A DNA stretch of 64,000 nt from Metaphire vulgaris (GCA_018105865.1 CM030836.1:18091503-18155502); one strand, 5' to 3'; shown: positions 24,401 through 57,093, counted from the first letter of the stretch. Program-made: numbers and translations. Notes: a model not told the origin generated them from the letters alone.

Positions 24401-25602
24401 AGCACTCGAAATTAACACCACGATGATGACCAGTACAGGCCATTACATACCACAAACAGGCCCAAACATGCACGGTAAAAGTGGCCAAAAAGAGACATAA
24501 CGCAACTTGCCAAAGAGTTGCATCTGAGCCCAATGCACTTGAATGATTATCTAAAAAGCAACCAAGCATTTAGTTTTGTTCATGCAGCCCAAATTTGATT
24601 ATTGTGGTGCTACATGATCACTAAAACAAAACACCAATGTTGATATTTATCGTTGATTTTTAATTCAATAAATTGAGGGAATACATTTTAATGCAGATCT
24701 TTTAAAATCGATTAATTTTATCATGCAAATTGCAGATCAACATGGTAGGCTACAATTTTCTAATGTATTTTACAGTGAATGCCAATAAGTGAAAATAGTC
24801 CAGTAGTTAACAAGTTGGTCTACTCATCCAGAGATAAAGGGTTTAAGTTTCAGCTTTCAACCATGGCAGAAACATTATTACATGTGAAAGTGTCGGCACT
24901 TAACAACTCCTGTTTACATTCAGACTGACCACAAAAGTTCGAGTACAATTGACAAAGATTAACTACAGGATTATCCGAAAACTTGTAAAATTGATGCTCA
25001 CTTATAATTTTATAAACCTTCACCAGAGCTATCAATCTGTTGAGCCGGAACCTCGACAGCGCCATGACAATATGTTCAAATAACACGGAGAAGACTTCGA
25101 TCGGCAGCAGCGAGAGAACGTTGATGGCAAACGTGCTCCTTACATAACGCTTCCAGATCTTCCTCCGATCGGTGATCAGGGCTCCGATGTCGTTGAAGTA
25201 GCCCACGAAGGCGGACAGGACGGTGTCGGCAAGGTTGATGGCGTCGATGAAGTAGACTATCACCAGGCCCGAGATGGCCGTCGAGTCGACGAACGCCTGG
25301 TAGATGGTGAGTACGCATCCGATGGTGATCAGGACGATGAGTCCCGTCTGCCAGTATATGTATAGGTGGCTCCCTGGATGGACGATCCGGACGCGCCTCC
25401 GGAAACACGCTTCCGCGAAGGGCCCGGCAACGCTGCTGCTCCAGCTGCTGCTTCGGCTCGTGTCGCCCAGCTCCGTCGCGGGTGGTTTAGCCATGGAGAA
25501 GACCGGCACATCACTCGGATCGACGGATTCCTTTGCGGTGACGGCGGCGACCACGATGGCTTCGGGGTCGGCGGTCGCGACGGGTATAGAGACGCTGGTC
25601 AT
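1..25602 (-). CDS. CNGK: CNGK (tetraKCNG): four-repeat K+-selective cyclic-nucleotide-gated channel, 3' end beyond window
   Basis: This gene codes for one polypeptide with four homologous channel repeats, each with S1-S6, a GYGD K+ filter and, in repeats 1-3, a visible C-linker and cyclic-nucleotide-binding domain. Exons were joined by splice sites and phase. The filters read STGYGDVSA (repeat 1), TNTGYGDLTP (2), TAVGYGDFSA (3) and TTTGYGDIL (4). Classical CNG channels lack GYGD and assemble from four separate subunits, so four repeats with GYGD identify the CNGK family. From established knowledge, CNGK sits in the sperm flagellum of sea urchins, where cGMP opens it and the K+ efflux hyperpolarises the cell during chemotaxis; the zebrafish orthologue is gated by intracellular pH. 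The last CNBD and the stop codon lie left of position 1. The gene is divergent from SUPT4H. Family assignment is firm; ligand response is inference. Confidence 0.93.
402..521 (-). CDS. CNGK: CNGK exon 30: pore and filter of repeat 4
   Basis: The exon encodes the pore helix and filter (SVTTVTTTGYGDILPQG). Acceptor AATTGTAG, donor GTTAGT, phase 1 to 1. It proves a fourth pore, so the gene has four repeats. Confidence 0.92.
1090..1238 (-). CDS. CNGK: CNGK exon 29: S5 of repeat 4
   Basis: The exon encodes S5 (LYNLVAFTFTIHFVACLWFV) and a Cys-containing turret. Acceptor ATTACAG, donor GTTAGT, phase 2 to 1. Confidence 0.9.
1503..1768 (-). CDS. CNGK: CNGK exon 28: S2-S4 of repeat 4
   Basis: The exon encodes the S2-S3 loop, S3 and an Arg-rich S4 (TYIRLIRLLRILSISRIF), the most voltage-sensor-like S4 of the four repeats. 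Acceptor CTTTCAG, donor GTAATA, phase 0 to 2. Confidence 0.92.
2095..2166 (-). CDS. CNGK: CNGK exon 27: S2 of repeat 4
   Basis: These 24 codons encode S2 (FEVGCFVLSYFIDAFFIVE). Acceptor AACTTTAG, donor GTAATT, phase 0 to 0. Confidence 0.85.
2691..2836 (-). CDS. CNGK: CNGK exon 26: S1 of repeat 4
   Basis: The exon encodes an acidic then basic lead (DSEESVAGVKKKT) and S1 (NLICVMGLFSCYLTSYQ). The phase 1 acceptor TTTTTAG fits exon 25; donor GTAAGC is in phase 0. Confidence 0.85.
3204..5128 (-). CDS. CNGK: CNGK exon 25: S5 to CNBD3 of repeat 3 plus repetitive linker
   Basis: One 1,925-nt exon (phase 2 to 1) codes for about 641 residues. In order these are S5, a long turret, filter TAVGYGDFSA (about residues 78-87), S6, the C-linker (YYEHLWFKTKG), CNBD3 (about 190-305) and a charged linker with seven copies of a 9-residue repeat. 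CNBD3 keeps the full cassette FGEVALLFSVPRTASIRA, including Glu, Arg and the adjacent Thr, so it is the best cyclic-nucleotide (cGMP) site in the window. In sea urchin CNGK the third repeat is also the active site. The equivalent part of repeat 1 is spread over seven exons. Without splicing, translation would stop at 3199 just past the donor, which would give a truncated three-repeat protein. The GTTAGT donor and matching phase support continuation into repeat 4. Confidence 0.93.
5277..5371. repeat. (TA)n microsatellite
   Basis: About 95 bp of TA lies about 150 bp upstream (gene sense) of CNGK exon 25. Confidence 0.95.
5560..5645 (-). mobile_element. tRNA-like SINE head
   Basis: On the minus strand TTAGTGCACTGG (box A-like) and GGTTCAACTCC (box B, plus 5580-5590) are spaced as in a tRNA gene. 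No terminator or full tRNA fold was seen, so it is more likely SINE-derived. Confidence 0.5.
5956..6073 (-). CDS. CNGK: CNGK exon 24: S4 of repeat 3
   Basis: The exon encodes S4 (MAFLRLNRLLLFYRFV) and the S4-S5 linker. Acceptor TTGTTTAG, donor GTGAGC, phase 1 to 2. Confidence 0.88.
6879..7042 (-). CDS. CNGK: CNGK exon 23: S2-S3 loop and S3 of repeat 3
   Basis: The exon encodes a polar loop and S3 (LKTNFLLDICGCLPYEFILL). Acceptor CCAACAG, donor GTGAGT, phase 2 to 1. Confidence 0.88.
7440..7590 (-). CDS. CNGK: CNGK exon 22: S1 and S2 of repeat 3
   Basis: The exon encodes S1 (LLMAWTIFMTVHSVIVVALT) and S2 (TMWLILYILDFIALIHV). Acceptor GCTTCCAG, donor GTGAGT, phase 1 to 2. Confidence 0.87.
7822..7880 (-). 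CDS. CNGK: CNGK candidate small exon before S1 of repeat 3
   Basis: A 59-nt segment with a good acceptor (TTTCTATAG) encodes WNVSVSKMEDGTQWIAGHH. It restores the frame between the neighbouring exons (phase 2 to 1). Its donor GTTGGG is weak, so the exon is inferred mainly from phase. Confidence 0.45.
8177..8327 (-). CDS. CNGK: CNGK exon 21: linker 2-3 continued
   Basis: The exon encodes RKSLGIITFVKNGDASTDYE followed by a short hydrophobic stretch ending NFF. Acceptor TTATTTCAG, donor GTAGAG, phase 1 to 2. Confidence 0.72.
8867..9006. mobile_element. Short MITE in CNGK intron
   Basis: Inverted ends of about 26 bp, GGGCTCATCCATATAGTATG and the reverse complement of CTATATGGATGGACCC, enclose about 90 bp rich in CTCCC. 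No clear target duplication is visible. Confidence 0.65.
9081..9128. repeat. (AAT)n microsatellite
   Basis: About 48 bp of AAT lies in the CNGK intron, just past the donor of exon 20. Confidence 0.95.
9165..9283 (-). CDS. CNGK: CNGK exon 20: linker 2-3
   Basis: The exon encodes an Ala/Thr-rich linker (GATAAAAGDATDITSHFS). Acceptor CTTTGCAG with phase 2 fits exon 19; donor GTATTA is in phase 1. An (AAT)n tract lies just downstream of the donor. Confidence 0.8.
9785..9969 (-). CDS. CNGK: CNGK exon 19: second half of CNBD2, altered binding cassette
   Basis: The exon encodes the rest of CNBD2. The phosphate-binding cassette reads YFGATSMLFKEYKTTSVRT, so the conserved Glu is Ala and the Pro-Arg pair is Tyr-Lys. 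This domain is unlikely to bind cyclic nucleotides in the usual way. Phase 0 to 2, donor GTATGT. Confidence 0.9.
11093..11239 (-). CDS. CNGK: CNGK exon 18: first half of CNBD2
   Basis: These 49 codons (for example PNEIVMYAKEPAKEMYIIRR) match exon 6 of repeat 1 in length, phase and boundary position, which shows the exon pattern predates repeat duplication. Donor GTACGG. Confidence 0.9.
11730..11812 (-). CDS. CNGK: CNGK exon 17: C-linker end of repeat 2
   Basis: The exon encodes ENLLHEMPVNLQHIVNMED, the C-linker segment before the binding domain. Acceptor TTTCCAG, donor GTTTGA, phase 1 to 0. Confidence 0.85.
12552..12694 (-). CDS. CNGK: CNGK exon 16: C-linker start of repeat 2
   Basis: The exon encodes ERLFAVSNFMMEHNLNKTL and VVRYFRTLWDIYQ, the first C-linker helices. 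Two donors are possible. GTATAC at 12546-12551 keeps frame with exon 17 and is used here; a GTATGT donor giving an end at 12578 would not. A (CA)n tract lies just upstream of the acceptor. Confidence 0.75.
13084..13335 (-). CDS. CNGK: CNGK exon 15: pore and S6 of repeat 2
   Basis: The exon encodes the turret, pore helix, filter TNTGYGDLTP and S6 (TMITMLIGFLVFGYGLAII). Unlike repeat 1, filter and S6 are in one exon. Acceptor GTTTTAG, donor GTACTT, phase 2 to 2. Confidence 0.92.
13823..14030. repeat. (ATG)n and (AAT)n microsatellites
   Basis: (ATG)n at 13823-13866 and (AAT)n at about 13954-14030 flank a fragment shared with the SINE at 51484. Confidence 0.9.
14653..14795 (-). CDS. CNGK: CNGK exon 14: S5 of repeat 2
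   Basis: The exon encodes S5 (KVILYTLLTSHWAACWLSFS). The acceptor is TTATTTAG in phase 0. The GTAATA donor is chosen because only it joins exon 15 in frame (phase 2). Confidence 0.85.
15089..15272 (-). repeat. Roughly 185-bp interspersed repeat, copy A
   Basis: It is nearly identical, in opposite orientation, to 39526-39711. The ends GGGAGTATCCAG and CTGATACCCC-like are imperfect inverted repeats next to TA, suggesting a TA-target MITE. Confidence 0.75.
15390..15453. repeat. (AAT)n microsatellite
   Basis: About 64 bp of AAT lies in the CNGK intron after exon 13. Confidence 0.95.
15684..15859 (-). CDS. CNGK: CNGK exon 13: S3-S4 of repeat 2
   Basis: The exon encodes S3 (SWIFVCDIISLLPLEVLCLA) and a short S4 (LKLNRLLKVYR), matching S3-S4 of the other repeats. 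The phase 1 acceptor follows GATGTAG and the donor is GTTAGT in phase 0. Confidence 0.9.
16161..17085 (-). mobile_element. Non-autonomous hAT transposon with transposase remnant
   Basis: The element starts CAGTGTTAGGA(A/G) and ends with the inverted copy CTCCTAACACTG. It is flanked by perfect 8-bp duplications ACTGCATG (16153-16160 and 17086-17093), the hAT hallmark. Both subterminal regions carry many direct and inverted copies of AAGATCA/TGATCTT-type words, probable transposase-binding clusters. Inside is a minus-strand remnant of the transposase C-terminal dimerisation domain. It sits in the CNGK intron between exons 12 and 13. Confidence 0.9.
16469..16957 (-). pseudogene. hAT transposase C-terminal (hATC dimerisation) fragment
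   Basis: The open frame ends with NTTLPSSAPVERLFSIGGLI and RRNRLSDATFEHLLMLKMN, the hATC signature. The catalytic RNase H-like core and the BED zinc finger are absent, so it cannot make active transposase. The first part runs through AT-rich terminal sequence and is not meaningful protein. Confidence 0.85.
17295..17408 (-). CDS. CNGK: CNGK exon 12: S2 of repeat 2
   Basis: The exon encodes S2 (VTYAMEMFFIVDVFVSLRKS). Acceptor TTTTTAG, donor GTAAGC, phase 1 to 1. The intron that follows holds the hAT element at 16161-17085. Confidence 0.9.
17932..18097 (-). CDS. CNGK: CNGK exon 11: S1 of repeat 2
   Basis: The exon encodes a pre-S1 segment (WFRETTFDPDSEGYILYDD) and S1 (LTIAVLIFSIIYPYMAFF). Acceptor TGCAG, donor GTAAGG, phase 0 to 1. 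Confidence 0.9.
18730..18890 (+). repeat. TTAC-tailed interspersed repeat
   Basis: The repeat includes GACTATGGATTACGGACC, CTGGTGTGCTGCGCCAAGC and GCCATAGAAATTTCG, ending in TTACTTAC. Further copies are at 63120-63248 (plus) and 18230-18310 (minus), with a tail fragment at 120-163. Confidence 0.65.
19037..19252 (-). CDS. CNGK: CNGK exon 10: inter-repeat linker 1-2
   Basis: These 72 codons are basic, Ser- and Pro-rich and without membrane segments (for example RMYRMQKAWLRKLSF). Boundaries are TTGCCAAG acceptor and GTAGGT donor, phase 0 to 0. Confidence 0.82.
19903..19991 (-). CDS. CNGK: CNGK exon 9: linker after CNBD1
   Basis: The exon encodes a short polar linker (TEAVKERCRIADETVG) joined in phase 1 to exon 8. 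It ends at a GTAAAG donor in phase 0. Confidence 0.82.
20255..20365 (+). repeat. GATT-tailed interspersed repeat
   Basis: CATCAGCTGATGTCCTAGGC and GTGGTGCCATAGAAGTTGAT are followed by (GATT)n. Related copies are at 8085-8155 and 47415-47530 (plus), at 36866-36905 (partial) and at 570-625 (minus). Confidence 0.65.
21116..21230 (-). CDS. CNGK: CNGK exon 8: phosphate-binding cassette of CNBD1
   Basis: The exon continues FGE into INLVYNTPRVATVRAR. The Glu and the Arg that contact the cyclic phosphate are both kept. The residue after the Arg is Val rather than the Thr linked to cGMP preference in other CNG channels. Donor GTAAGT, phase 1. Confidence 0.9.
21441..21506 (-). CDS. CNGK: CNGK exon 7: middle of CNBD1
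   Basis: This is a 22-codon exon between TTTCCAG and GTATGA. It encodes an acidic loop and ILKQGKLFGE, the start of the phosphate-binding cassette. Confidence 0.88.
21784..21930 (-). CDS. CNGK: CNGK exon 6: first half of CNBD1
   Basis: These 49 codons encode the start of the cyclic-nucleotide-binding beta-roll (GEIGHEMFYIHHGELE). The phase 0 boundaries and the length of 147 nt are identical to the matching exon of repeat 2 at 11093-11239. Confidence 0.92.
22183..22347 (-). CDS. CNGK: CNGK exon 5: C-linker of repeat 1
   Basis: The exon encodes the helical C-linker, with the family-typical ARVIGYYEYLYLKKGAD region and ILPDIMKVEF. It begins after TTTCAG and ends at GTAAGG, phase 0 to 0, 55 codons. 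Confidence 0.9.
22815..23095 (-). mobile_element. tRNA-derived SINE in CNGK intron
   Basis: On the minus strand a box A-like TTAGCAGAGCGGTAGC (plus 23066-23081) precedes box B GGGTTCGAGACCC (plus 23025-23037) by about 30 bp. A non-tRNA body of about 200 bp follows. It is not a functional tRNA because no complete cloverleaf was seen. Confidence 0.65.
23475..23652 (-). CDS. CNGK: CNGK exon 4: GYGD filter and S6 of repeat 1
   Basis: The exon completes GYGDVSATN and then encodes S6 (ILVALLIMVMGVAVFFGLIL) and the start of the C-linker. Donor GTCAGT, phase 2 to 0. Confidence 0.9.
23904..23997 (-). CDS. CNGK: CNGK exon 3: pore helix of repeat 1
   Basis: The exon encodes the pore helix and first residues of the filter (LYFTVTTTTSTG). 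The GYGD glycine codon is split by the intron: the exon ends GG and the next begins with T. Acceptor ACAAAAG, donor GTAGAT, phase 1 to 2. Confidence 0.88.
24371..24550 (-). CDS. CNGK: CNGK exon 2: S5 and turret of repeat 1
   Basis: The exon lies between a TTTTTAG acceptor and a GTGAGTG donor (phase 1 to 1). It encodes a hydrophobic S5 (LWQVALCLFLATFTVHVWAC) followed by a Cys-containing extracellular turret with an N-D-T glycosylation sequon. The join to exons 1 and 3 keeps the frame. Confidence 0.9.
25002..25602 (-). CDS. CNGK: CNGK exon 1: N-terminus and S1-S4 of repeat 1
   Basis: The start at 25602 is the first Met after an in-frame TAA eight codons upstream. About 75 polar Ser/Ala/Pro-rich residues precede S1 (residues about 84-105), S2 (110-132), S3 (155-175) and a basic S4 (183-199, FRLNRLIALVKVYKI). 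The exon ends at a GTGAGC donor in phase 1. Confidence 0.9.
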
Positions 25603-26345
25603 GACGGGGAGTTCACTTTGCGGTTAACTAACTGGTCACTCGATTATGTTCATTTAAATAGCGGCGTTAGAGGCCATTTCTTCGCACAAATGCAAACTAT
25701 CGACAAAATCGAATTTTCAAACAGAAGAAAACCGTTGTGATAACGTCAACGATCGGCTACGATGATGGCGCAGTCACGCATTTGAATCTAATGCTGGTGA
25801 TGGTGACAGTGGTGTCACCGTGTCACGGAGCCGGTTTCTGCACAGTTCCTGCGAACTGCTATAGGTGAAACACTGACCGGTTCGCACAAAGCCTTTCCAA
25901 GGCAGCAGAAAAGCATATAGGCCTAATTATAAGTTTAGATCTCACTATTGCATTAATTTCCATTAAATATACCATAACGGGATTCACTGCTCATTCCTTG
26001 CAAAGACAGCACATCTCATTAGTGTTTCTGCTATATGTGTTGATACAGAAAATGTATCATTACTGTAATTGTTATCCCGAACATTTATAGCGAAGTTAGT
26101 CTTATGAAGTTACTGTGATGAATCATGAAGTCGATCGACTGATATCAAGAACACTAGGAATTAGAGTCATGCACAAGATTCTAGTTTCCTTTAACGATTT
26201 TATCTTCAATTTACAAATAAACGGATTAACATAAAATTATAAATTTAATATCTTTAAATTAGCATATCCTCCATAGCTCTGCGCCTCTGCCTCGCAATTT
26301 CTTACTGACTGAATCCTGGAATGAACTATATATAAAAAGTGCATA

Positions 26346-26421
<76 letters not shown>

Positions 26422-26526
26422 ATTTGTGCGCTACAAATGTTTGTCCAGCTGTGGCATCGACCAAACATCTATGTCTCCGCCATTTCATAGAGATCTTATT
26501 TATCTTACTCGTATTGAGTTTTAAAA
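25603..26526. promoter_or_regulatory. Shared upstream region of CNGK and SUPT4H
   Basis: About 0.92 kb separates the divergent start codons. The sequence holds no coding signal. An (ATT)n tract of about 70 bp lies at 26349-26420. No clear TATA box or other core element could be singled out. A bidirectional promoter is inferred from geometry only. Confidence 0.45.
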
Positions 26527-26595
26527 ATGTCTTTGGAAACTGTTCCAAAGGAGCTCCGTAATCTCCGCGCTTGCCTGCTCTGCTCTCTCGTTAAG
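26527..26595 (+). CDS. SUPT4H1: SUPT4H exon 1
   Basis: These 23 codons begin at ATG and encode the first zinc-binding pair ([11 protein letters not shown]). The donor is GTATCG in phase 0. Confidence 0.95.
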
Positions 26596-29301
26596 GTATC
26601 GTACGGAAATACGGGACGCCGTTGACTTTTATGACTAGAGGTGAACCGATTATCAGGCCGATAATTGGTCGGCCGATAATTGGCCGGAGACGTTATCATA
26701 ACATACTCCTGTTGGAGGTTGCAGGACTTTTCGCCATCAGGATACTTCACCCTTTGTAATACAACAAGACGTTTATATTGCGCATTTATATTTTATGTAC
26801 TTCTGAACGAGAACTTGAGCTCTTCCTCGACGATTCATTTGAACGGGAAATAGATAGAAAGGGATGACTGTACCGAGGACTTTTTAAGCATTGCTATTAG
26901 GCCTTACTCATAGCCGGACGAGGCTATGTAGTAAATAAATAAATAAATATATATATTGTTATTTTACATTAGCACAGTTTTTTCGCCAATCACCGTATTT
27001 TGAATAGACTTAGCTTTAAATTTTTCATGCATTTATTTGGCTGTTACCCATATTTTTATTTTACGAAGCGTTTTATATGTTGAATTTGTGTTTTCAGACT
27101 CTTGATCAGTTTGAATATGATGGCTGCGATAACTGTGACGAATTACTTCACATGAAGAACAACAGAGATGCTGTTTATGAGTGCACAAGTTCTAGCTTTG
27201 ATGGGTAAAAATCTGCCCTGAGTTCTCTAAAACCATTTTGTTTCTTTTGTGCAAAGTTGAAAATTTTCTGAACATTTTTTGTAAAATTTTCAGCCACTAC
27301 TTATCCACTTATTTAAAATTAATAATAATTTTTATTGAACCATTCTGCTTCATTATTTGAGCATATCACAAGTACGATATTTGATATAGCTATTCAGATA
27401 GCATATGAAGTGGCCTGGCATTAAAGCAAATGACTAATGGTTCAGTTTTACTTGGATCCTTCTTATCTCCTGCAGTCCCCTATAATTTTATTGCACAATA
27501 GTGCTAATGAAAGCCTTGAAGATGATCCCGTCACAAGATGTCTTGTGCAACCATATTATTAATGCTTTAGTTTCATGACTTTTCGCCTTTATGTGAAAGT
27601 AGGAATTGCCTGCAATTTGCATTTTGTTCAGGAATGTATTCAAGCCGTTTAATACTGATTCAGATCATGTTACATTAAATGGAATTTGTATTAGACTTTA
27701 GTAGCAACATGTGAGTGATTACTTGGTATAGTTTCACTTGAAATTACCAGTTAATGGAATGACAGTGAACAAGTTTGACAGTAGTTTGCTCTTTGTTTAG
27801 GCATTTTTCTCTGAGTTGCTTTCTTTTTTGTAGTCTTATCGCTCTGATGAGTCCTGAGGATAGTTGGGTTGCCAAGTGGCAAAGAATAAGTAAGATATGT
27901 TCATAAACTTAGGAGAATGTTGCTTATTTTTAATTGCTATTTCTTGTTCTTTATTGTGCTCTAATGGGCAGGTACCATTTGAATCTCCTGTCTCATCTTC
28001 TAGATCTAGATCATTTCAGCTAAATTTCATGCCATACAAGTGAAATTATGTTTGTTCCCAAATTGTATTCTAGATTGGCCTACCATGTTATTTCAGTTAA
28101 CTGCATTCCAATTTTGCTTTCCTATGATCATGTGTCTCCAGTGTTGGAGTTGTGAAATTTGAGCTGGGAGGGGGGTTGAGGACTAAAATTCAATGAATGA
28201 CAAAAACTGCATGTACCCGATATGCGATTTTTGGGTCTTTTGGGTCTCTGTTTTGGTTCATGTGTCTCCAGTGTTGGAGTTGTGAAATTTGAGCTGGGAG
28301 GGGGGTTGAGGACTAAAATTCAATGAATGACAGAAACTGCATGTACTCGATATGCGATTTTTGGGAGGGTTGCAAAGTTAGCTGGGGTTCAACCCGCCAG
28401 CAACTCCAACACTGTGTCTCTATCAAAATATCGGGTATTTTATCAACTGCATGTTGAATAGGTAGTTTTAAATTTCTACTTAGGATTTATCATAATCTTA
28501 ATTCTTCTCTATGGGCGTAATACCTGTTGGTATCTATTGCAATTTGAGTTCGCCTCCTCCATTGATGCTTCATATCTATGTCCATGTTGCACCATTCTTT
28601 AGTATTGTGTATCCATTCTTTTCTTGGTCTTTCTCTGACGTTTTTGCCTTCCATTAATCAAGCATGATCCTTTTTATCAGCATTTTGGATTAGATTAATA
28701 GATTTATATTACTGTTGTTTCTCATGTAGGTATTTTGTGTAGTGCCTTTTGGAAAAATTGCCAGGTTTACCAACACTTGGATTATGACTCTACATTTCAT
28801 CTTTTTTCAGACCAAAAACACTGATGTTTATGTCTACTTCTGTTTTGCACTTTAACTCAGTGATACAAATGTGTTAGTCACTGGTCACTACACAAATTAT
28901 GGACCGCCTCCCTTTTCTTATGTCCAATTCTTCAGATGAATGAGATACATTTTGAGGTGGCCTTTAAGAACCAACAAATCATTTTAACGAACATTATTGA
29001 CTAGTGACTTTTCCGCAGTCCCTATGCAGTATATGTCATGCCTGCCATTTGGCTTAAATTGCTAAATTCCACGTCTCCCTTGTCACTTGGTAGTCAATAT
29101 TTTCATTGATTTTTGTTGTCTTCACTAATTTTCATTCTCTGACAATCTGATTTTTTGTATATTCTTATTGTAGCCCACTGTGTCAAGGGCTGCTATGCAA
29201 TTTCGGTTACTGGAAAGCTACCAGCAAATGTGGTTAATGATCTTCAGATGAAAGGTGTTTCGTATCGTTCGCGAGACACAAGCACTACTTTAACAAAATA
29301 A
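26527..29301 (+). CDS. SUPT4H1: SUPT4H: transcription elongation factor Spt4, complete, four exons
   Basis: Spt4 pairs with Spt5 to form DSIF, which binds RNA polymerase II and controls promoter-proximal pausing and processivity in the nucleus. Joining 26527-26595, 27098-27204, 27834-27889 and 29174-29301 gives 119 residues plus TAA, close to the 117 of vertebrates. The zinc-finger cysteines are C16, C19, C33 and C36 (ACLLC and DGCDNC). Conserved blocks are [34 protein letters not shown] and [13 protein letters not shown], ending near SYRSRDTS. All splice sites are GT-AG and phases agree, so the gene looks intact. Introns are 0.5, 0.6 and 1.3 kb. The third intron contains a hAT-like MITE at 28140-28413. 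The gene converges on the 3' end of the THSD7-like gene. Confidence 0.97.
27098..27204 (+). CDS. SUPT4H1: SUPT4H exon 2
   Basis: The exon encodes the second zinc-binding pair ([15 protein letters not shown]) and ECTSSSFDG. Acceptor GTTTTCAG, donor GTAAAA, phase 0 to 2. Confidence 0.97.
27834..27889 (+). CDS. SUPT4H1: SUPT4H exon 3
   Basis: The exon encodes [18 protein letters not shown], the most conserved Spt4 block. Acceptor TTTTTTGTAG, donor GTAAGA, phase 2 to 1. Confidence 0.97.
28140..28413. mobile_element. hAT-like MITE in SUPT4H intron 3
   Basis: The ends are AGTGTTGGAGTTG and CAACTCCAACACT with near-perfect 8-bp flanks GTGTCTCC/GTGTCTCT. The left end is tandemly duplicated with a 130-bp period (copies start at 28129 and 28259). 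Confidence 0.75.
29174..29301 (+). CDS. SUPT4H1: SUPT4H exon 4 and stop
   Basis: The exon encodes [19 protein letters not shown] and the C-terminal SYRSRDTS region, ending TAA. Acceptor TTATTGTAG in phase 1. The vertebrate FKPGVYA segment is replaced by HCVKGCYA. Confidence 0.96.
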
Positions 29302-30262
29302 TGTGCTAAAATGACATTGTCCAAAAACTTATTGACAATTACTAGCTCTATATCATACTTCTACAATGTTGGTAAATTTCGTGTGACTAAGCATATACAG
29401 TAGCAAGTATAATAACCAATAATAATAATGTGTTTAGAGTGGTTCAGTATGGTCTGCCCTGTGTGAGAACCACTATAATAAAATATAAAAGTATAACTGA
29501 AGGCTTTAGTAATAAGAAAATGTTGTACAGTACTAGGTTAGGTATTTATAGCTAAACTGATAAGTATCGTTTCGATTAAAGAAACTTACTGGCATATATG
29601 AATGTGTCTTAAATTCTTATTCAGACTTTGCTTATGCAATTAAGCAATGTCCTCCTTCATTTTGGTCTGAAATAGATGTTAATTGGGTTTAGTCCTCAAC
29701 TGCAATATTTATAAAAGTAAAACGCTATCGGTAGCCAACATCTTATCTTAGGAACATCTTGGCCATGTAAGTATGATGGTCGAATTACAAATTCCGGACA
29801 CTATAATTACCCCCAACAGGCAACAGTTAATACCCCAGTTTTCCTAGATAGTGTTTGAACCCATTTATTGTTCAACTGTTACTGCCTAATAGTCCTATTT
29901 GAACAAACCATTCAATTTGTCCACAACCCTTGTGCTAAAAAAGAATTGAATATTGAATTAATTACTGTATAACAGTTGGTCCTTTACCTCGCCAGTGCCA
30001 CAAACAAGAAACTACAGTGTAGCTTGCCTGATTGAGCTTTAAAAATTGGGAAATGATTGGAATCAGAAAGTACGTGTACACTCTCTCATGCTTGACATTG
30101 GACAATAAACCTTGGGCGGGGCAGAGGGTTTATACGCCTCTGTCTCTAGGGGTGCAGACATCTAGTACCTCTTAAGATGCTGTAGGTCTCTTAGGTCGCA
30201 CACGTCTTGCCGCAAAGCTTTGTAAAATTTGTAATCAGATCTGCATTTTGTACGAATTTCTA
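29302..30262. other. Convergent 3' region between SUPT4H and THSD7-like
   Basis: About 0.96 kb lies between two converging stop codons. It must hold both 3' UTRs. A minus-strand AATAAA at 29864-29869 is the best candidate poly(A) signal for the THSD7-like gene. The piece near 29425-29480 resembles an interspersed repeat also seen at 30600-30660 and 46200-46260. Confidence 0.5.
29477..29482 (+). promoter_or_regulatory. Possible poly(A) signal of SUPT4H
   Basis: AATAAA lies 176 nt after the SUPT4H stop. It is the nearest canonical hexamer, but it sits in repeat-derived DNA, so use is uncertain. Confidence 0.35.
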
Positions 30263-56072
<25,810 letters not shown>

Positions 56073-56124
56073 CTGTATGCAAACAACATCAGGTAGATAA
56101 CGCCCTACTAGCCATAGCCGTCTC

Positions 56125-56157
<33 letters not shown>

Positions 56158-56664
56158 ATGTATGTATCTATCTTTTTCTTTTTTTCTCTCTCTCACTCTC
56201 TAAATAAACGAATGAATAAACTGATGGCGCTATATAAATCTCGTCCATCTACACAATGACAGGGTTTTGGAAGAACTTAAGAATGTCTACCTGCCACTGG
56301 ATAAGCAATGGAATCTGTTCCCTGTAATTGTGTTATTATTGTCTATCATAGAACCATATGCCTTATATAACACCGCTGCAACTTGCTGCGTATACCTTTT
56401 CGAAATGCCGTTGTCTGTAACAGTAGCAGCAGCAGCAGCATCGGGGCCATATTAAGGCGGGGGCTGAGGGGGCTGAAGCCCCAGGCCCACCGTTAAAAAT
56501 AGGCCCACCGTTTTTCAGGAGGCGACCTTTTATTTGCTTGTCAGAGATTTTTAAGATTTTCAGTGAAGGTGGCAGGAAATTTTGCAAGGGGCAATTTTAA
56601 AATTATGGAAGCCACGACCTTTTTTTACTTCTCAGCCCCAGGCCCACTCGGACCTTAATCCGGC

Positions 56665-56669
<5 letters not shown>

Positions 56670-56705
<36 letters not shown>

Positions 56706-56752
56706 CAGCAGCAGCAGCAGTAGTAGTAGCAGCAGTAGTAGTAGTAGTAGTT
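56670..56752. repeat. (CAG)n/(TAG)n microsatellite
   Basis: About 80 bp of CAG, then TAG, follows a CCTTAATCCGGCCCTGG MITE-like end. Confidence 0.93.
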
Positions 56753-57053
56753 GTAGCCCTATAGTTAGCAGTATAATTGTAGTAGAAGCTGTTGTTGTTG
56801 TTGACTTGTTGCTGTTGTTGTTGTTGTGCACCAGGCGCGTGACGTAAGACAGAGTGATAGAAGGACTGTTCAGGAGGTCTGCCATGGGTCCAATGACCCA
56901 ATCTGACCCTCGCTTCCCCTCCTTTCCCCTCCCCACCCCTACTCCGTCATCGTCTCTTGCATATCGATGATAGAACGGTCGTCATTAGTATGCTACTGAC
57001 GACGTCTTCTCGCGCCAACATCAGTCAACCAAGCATCCTCATAAGCCGGAGAT

Positions 57054-57093
<40 letters not shown>

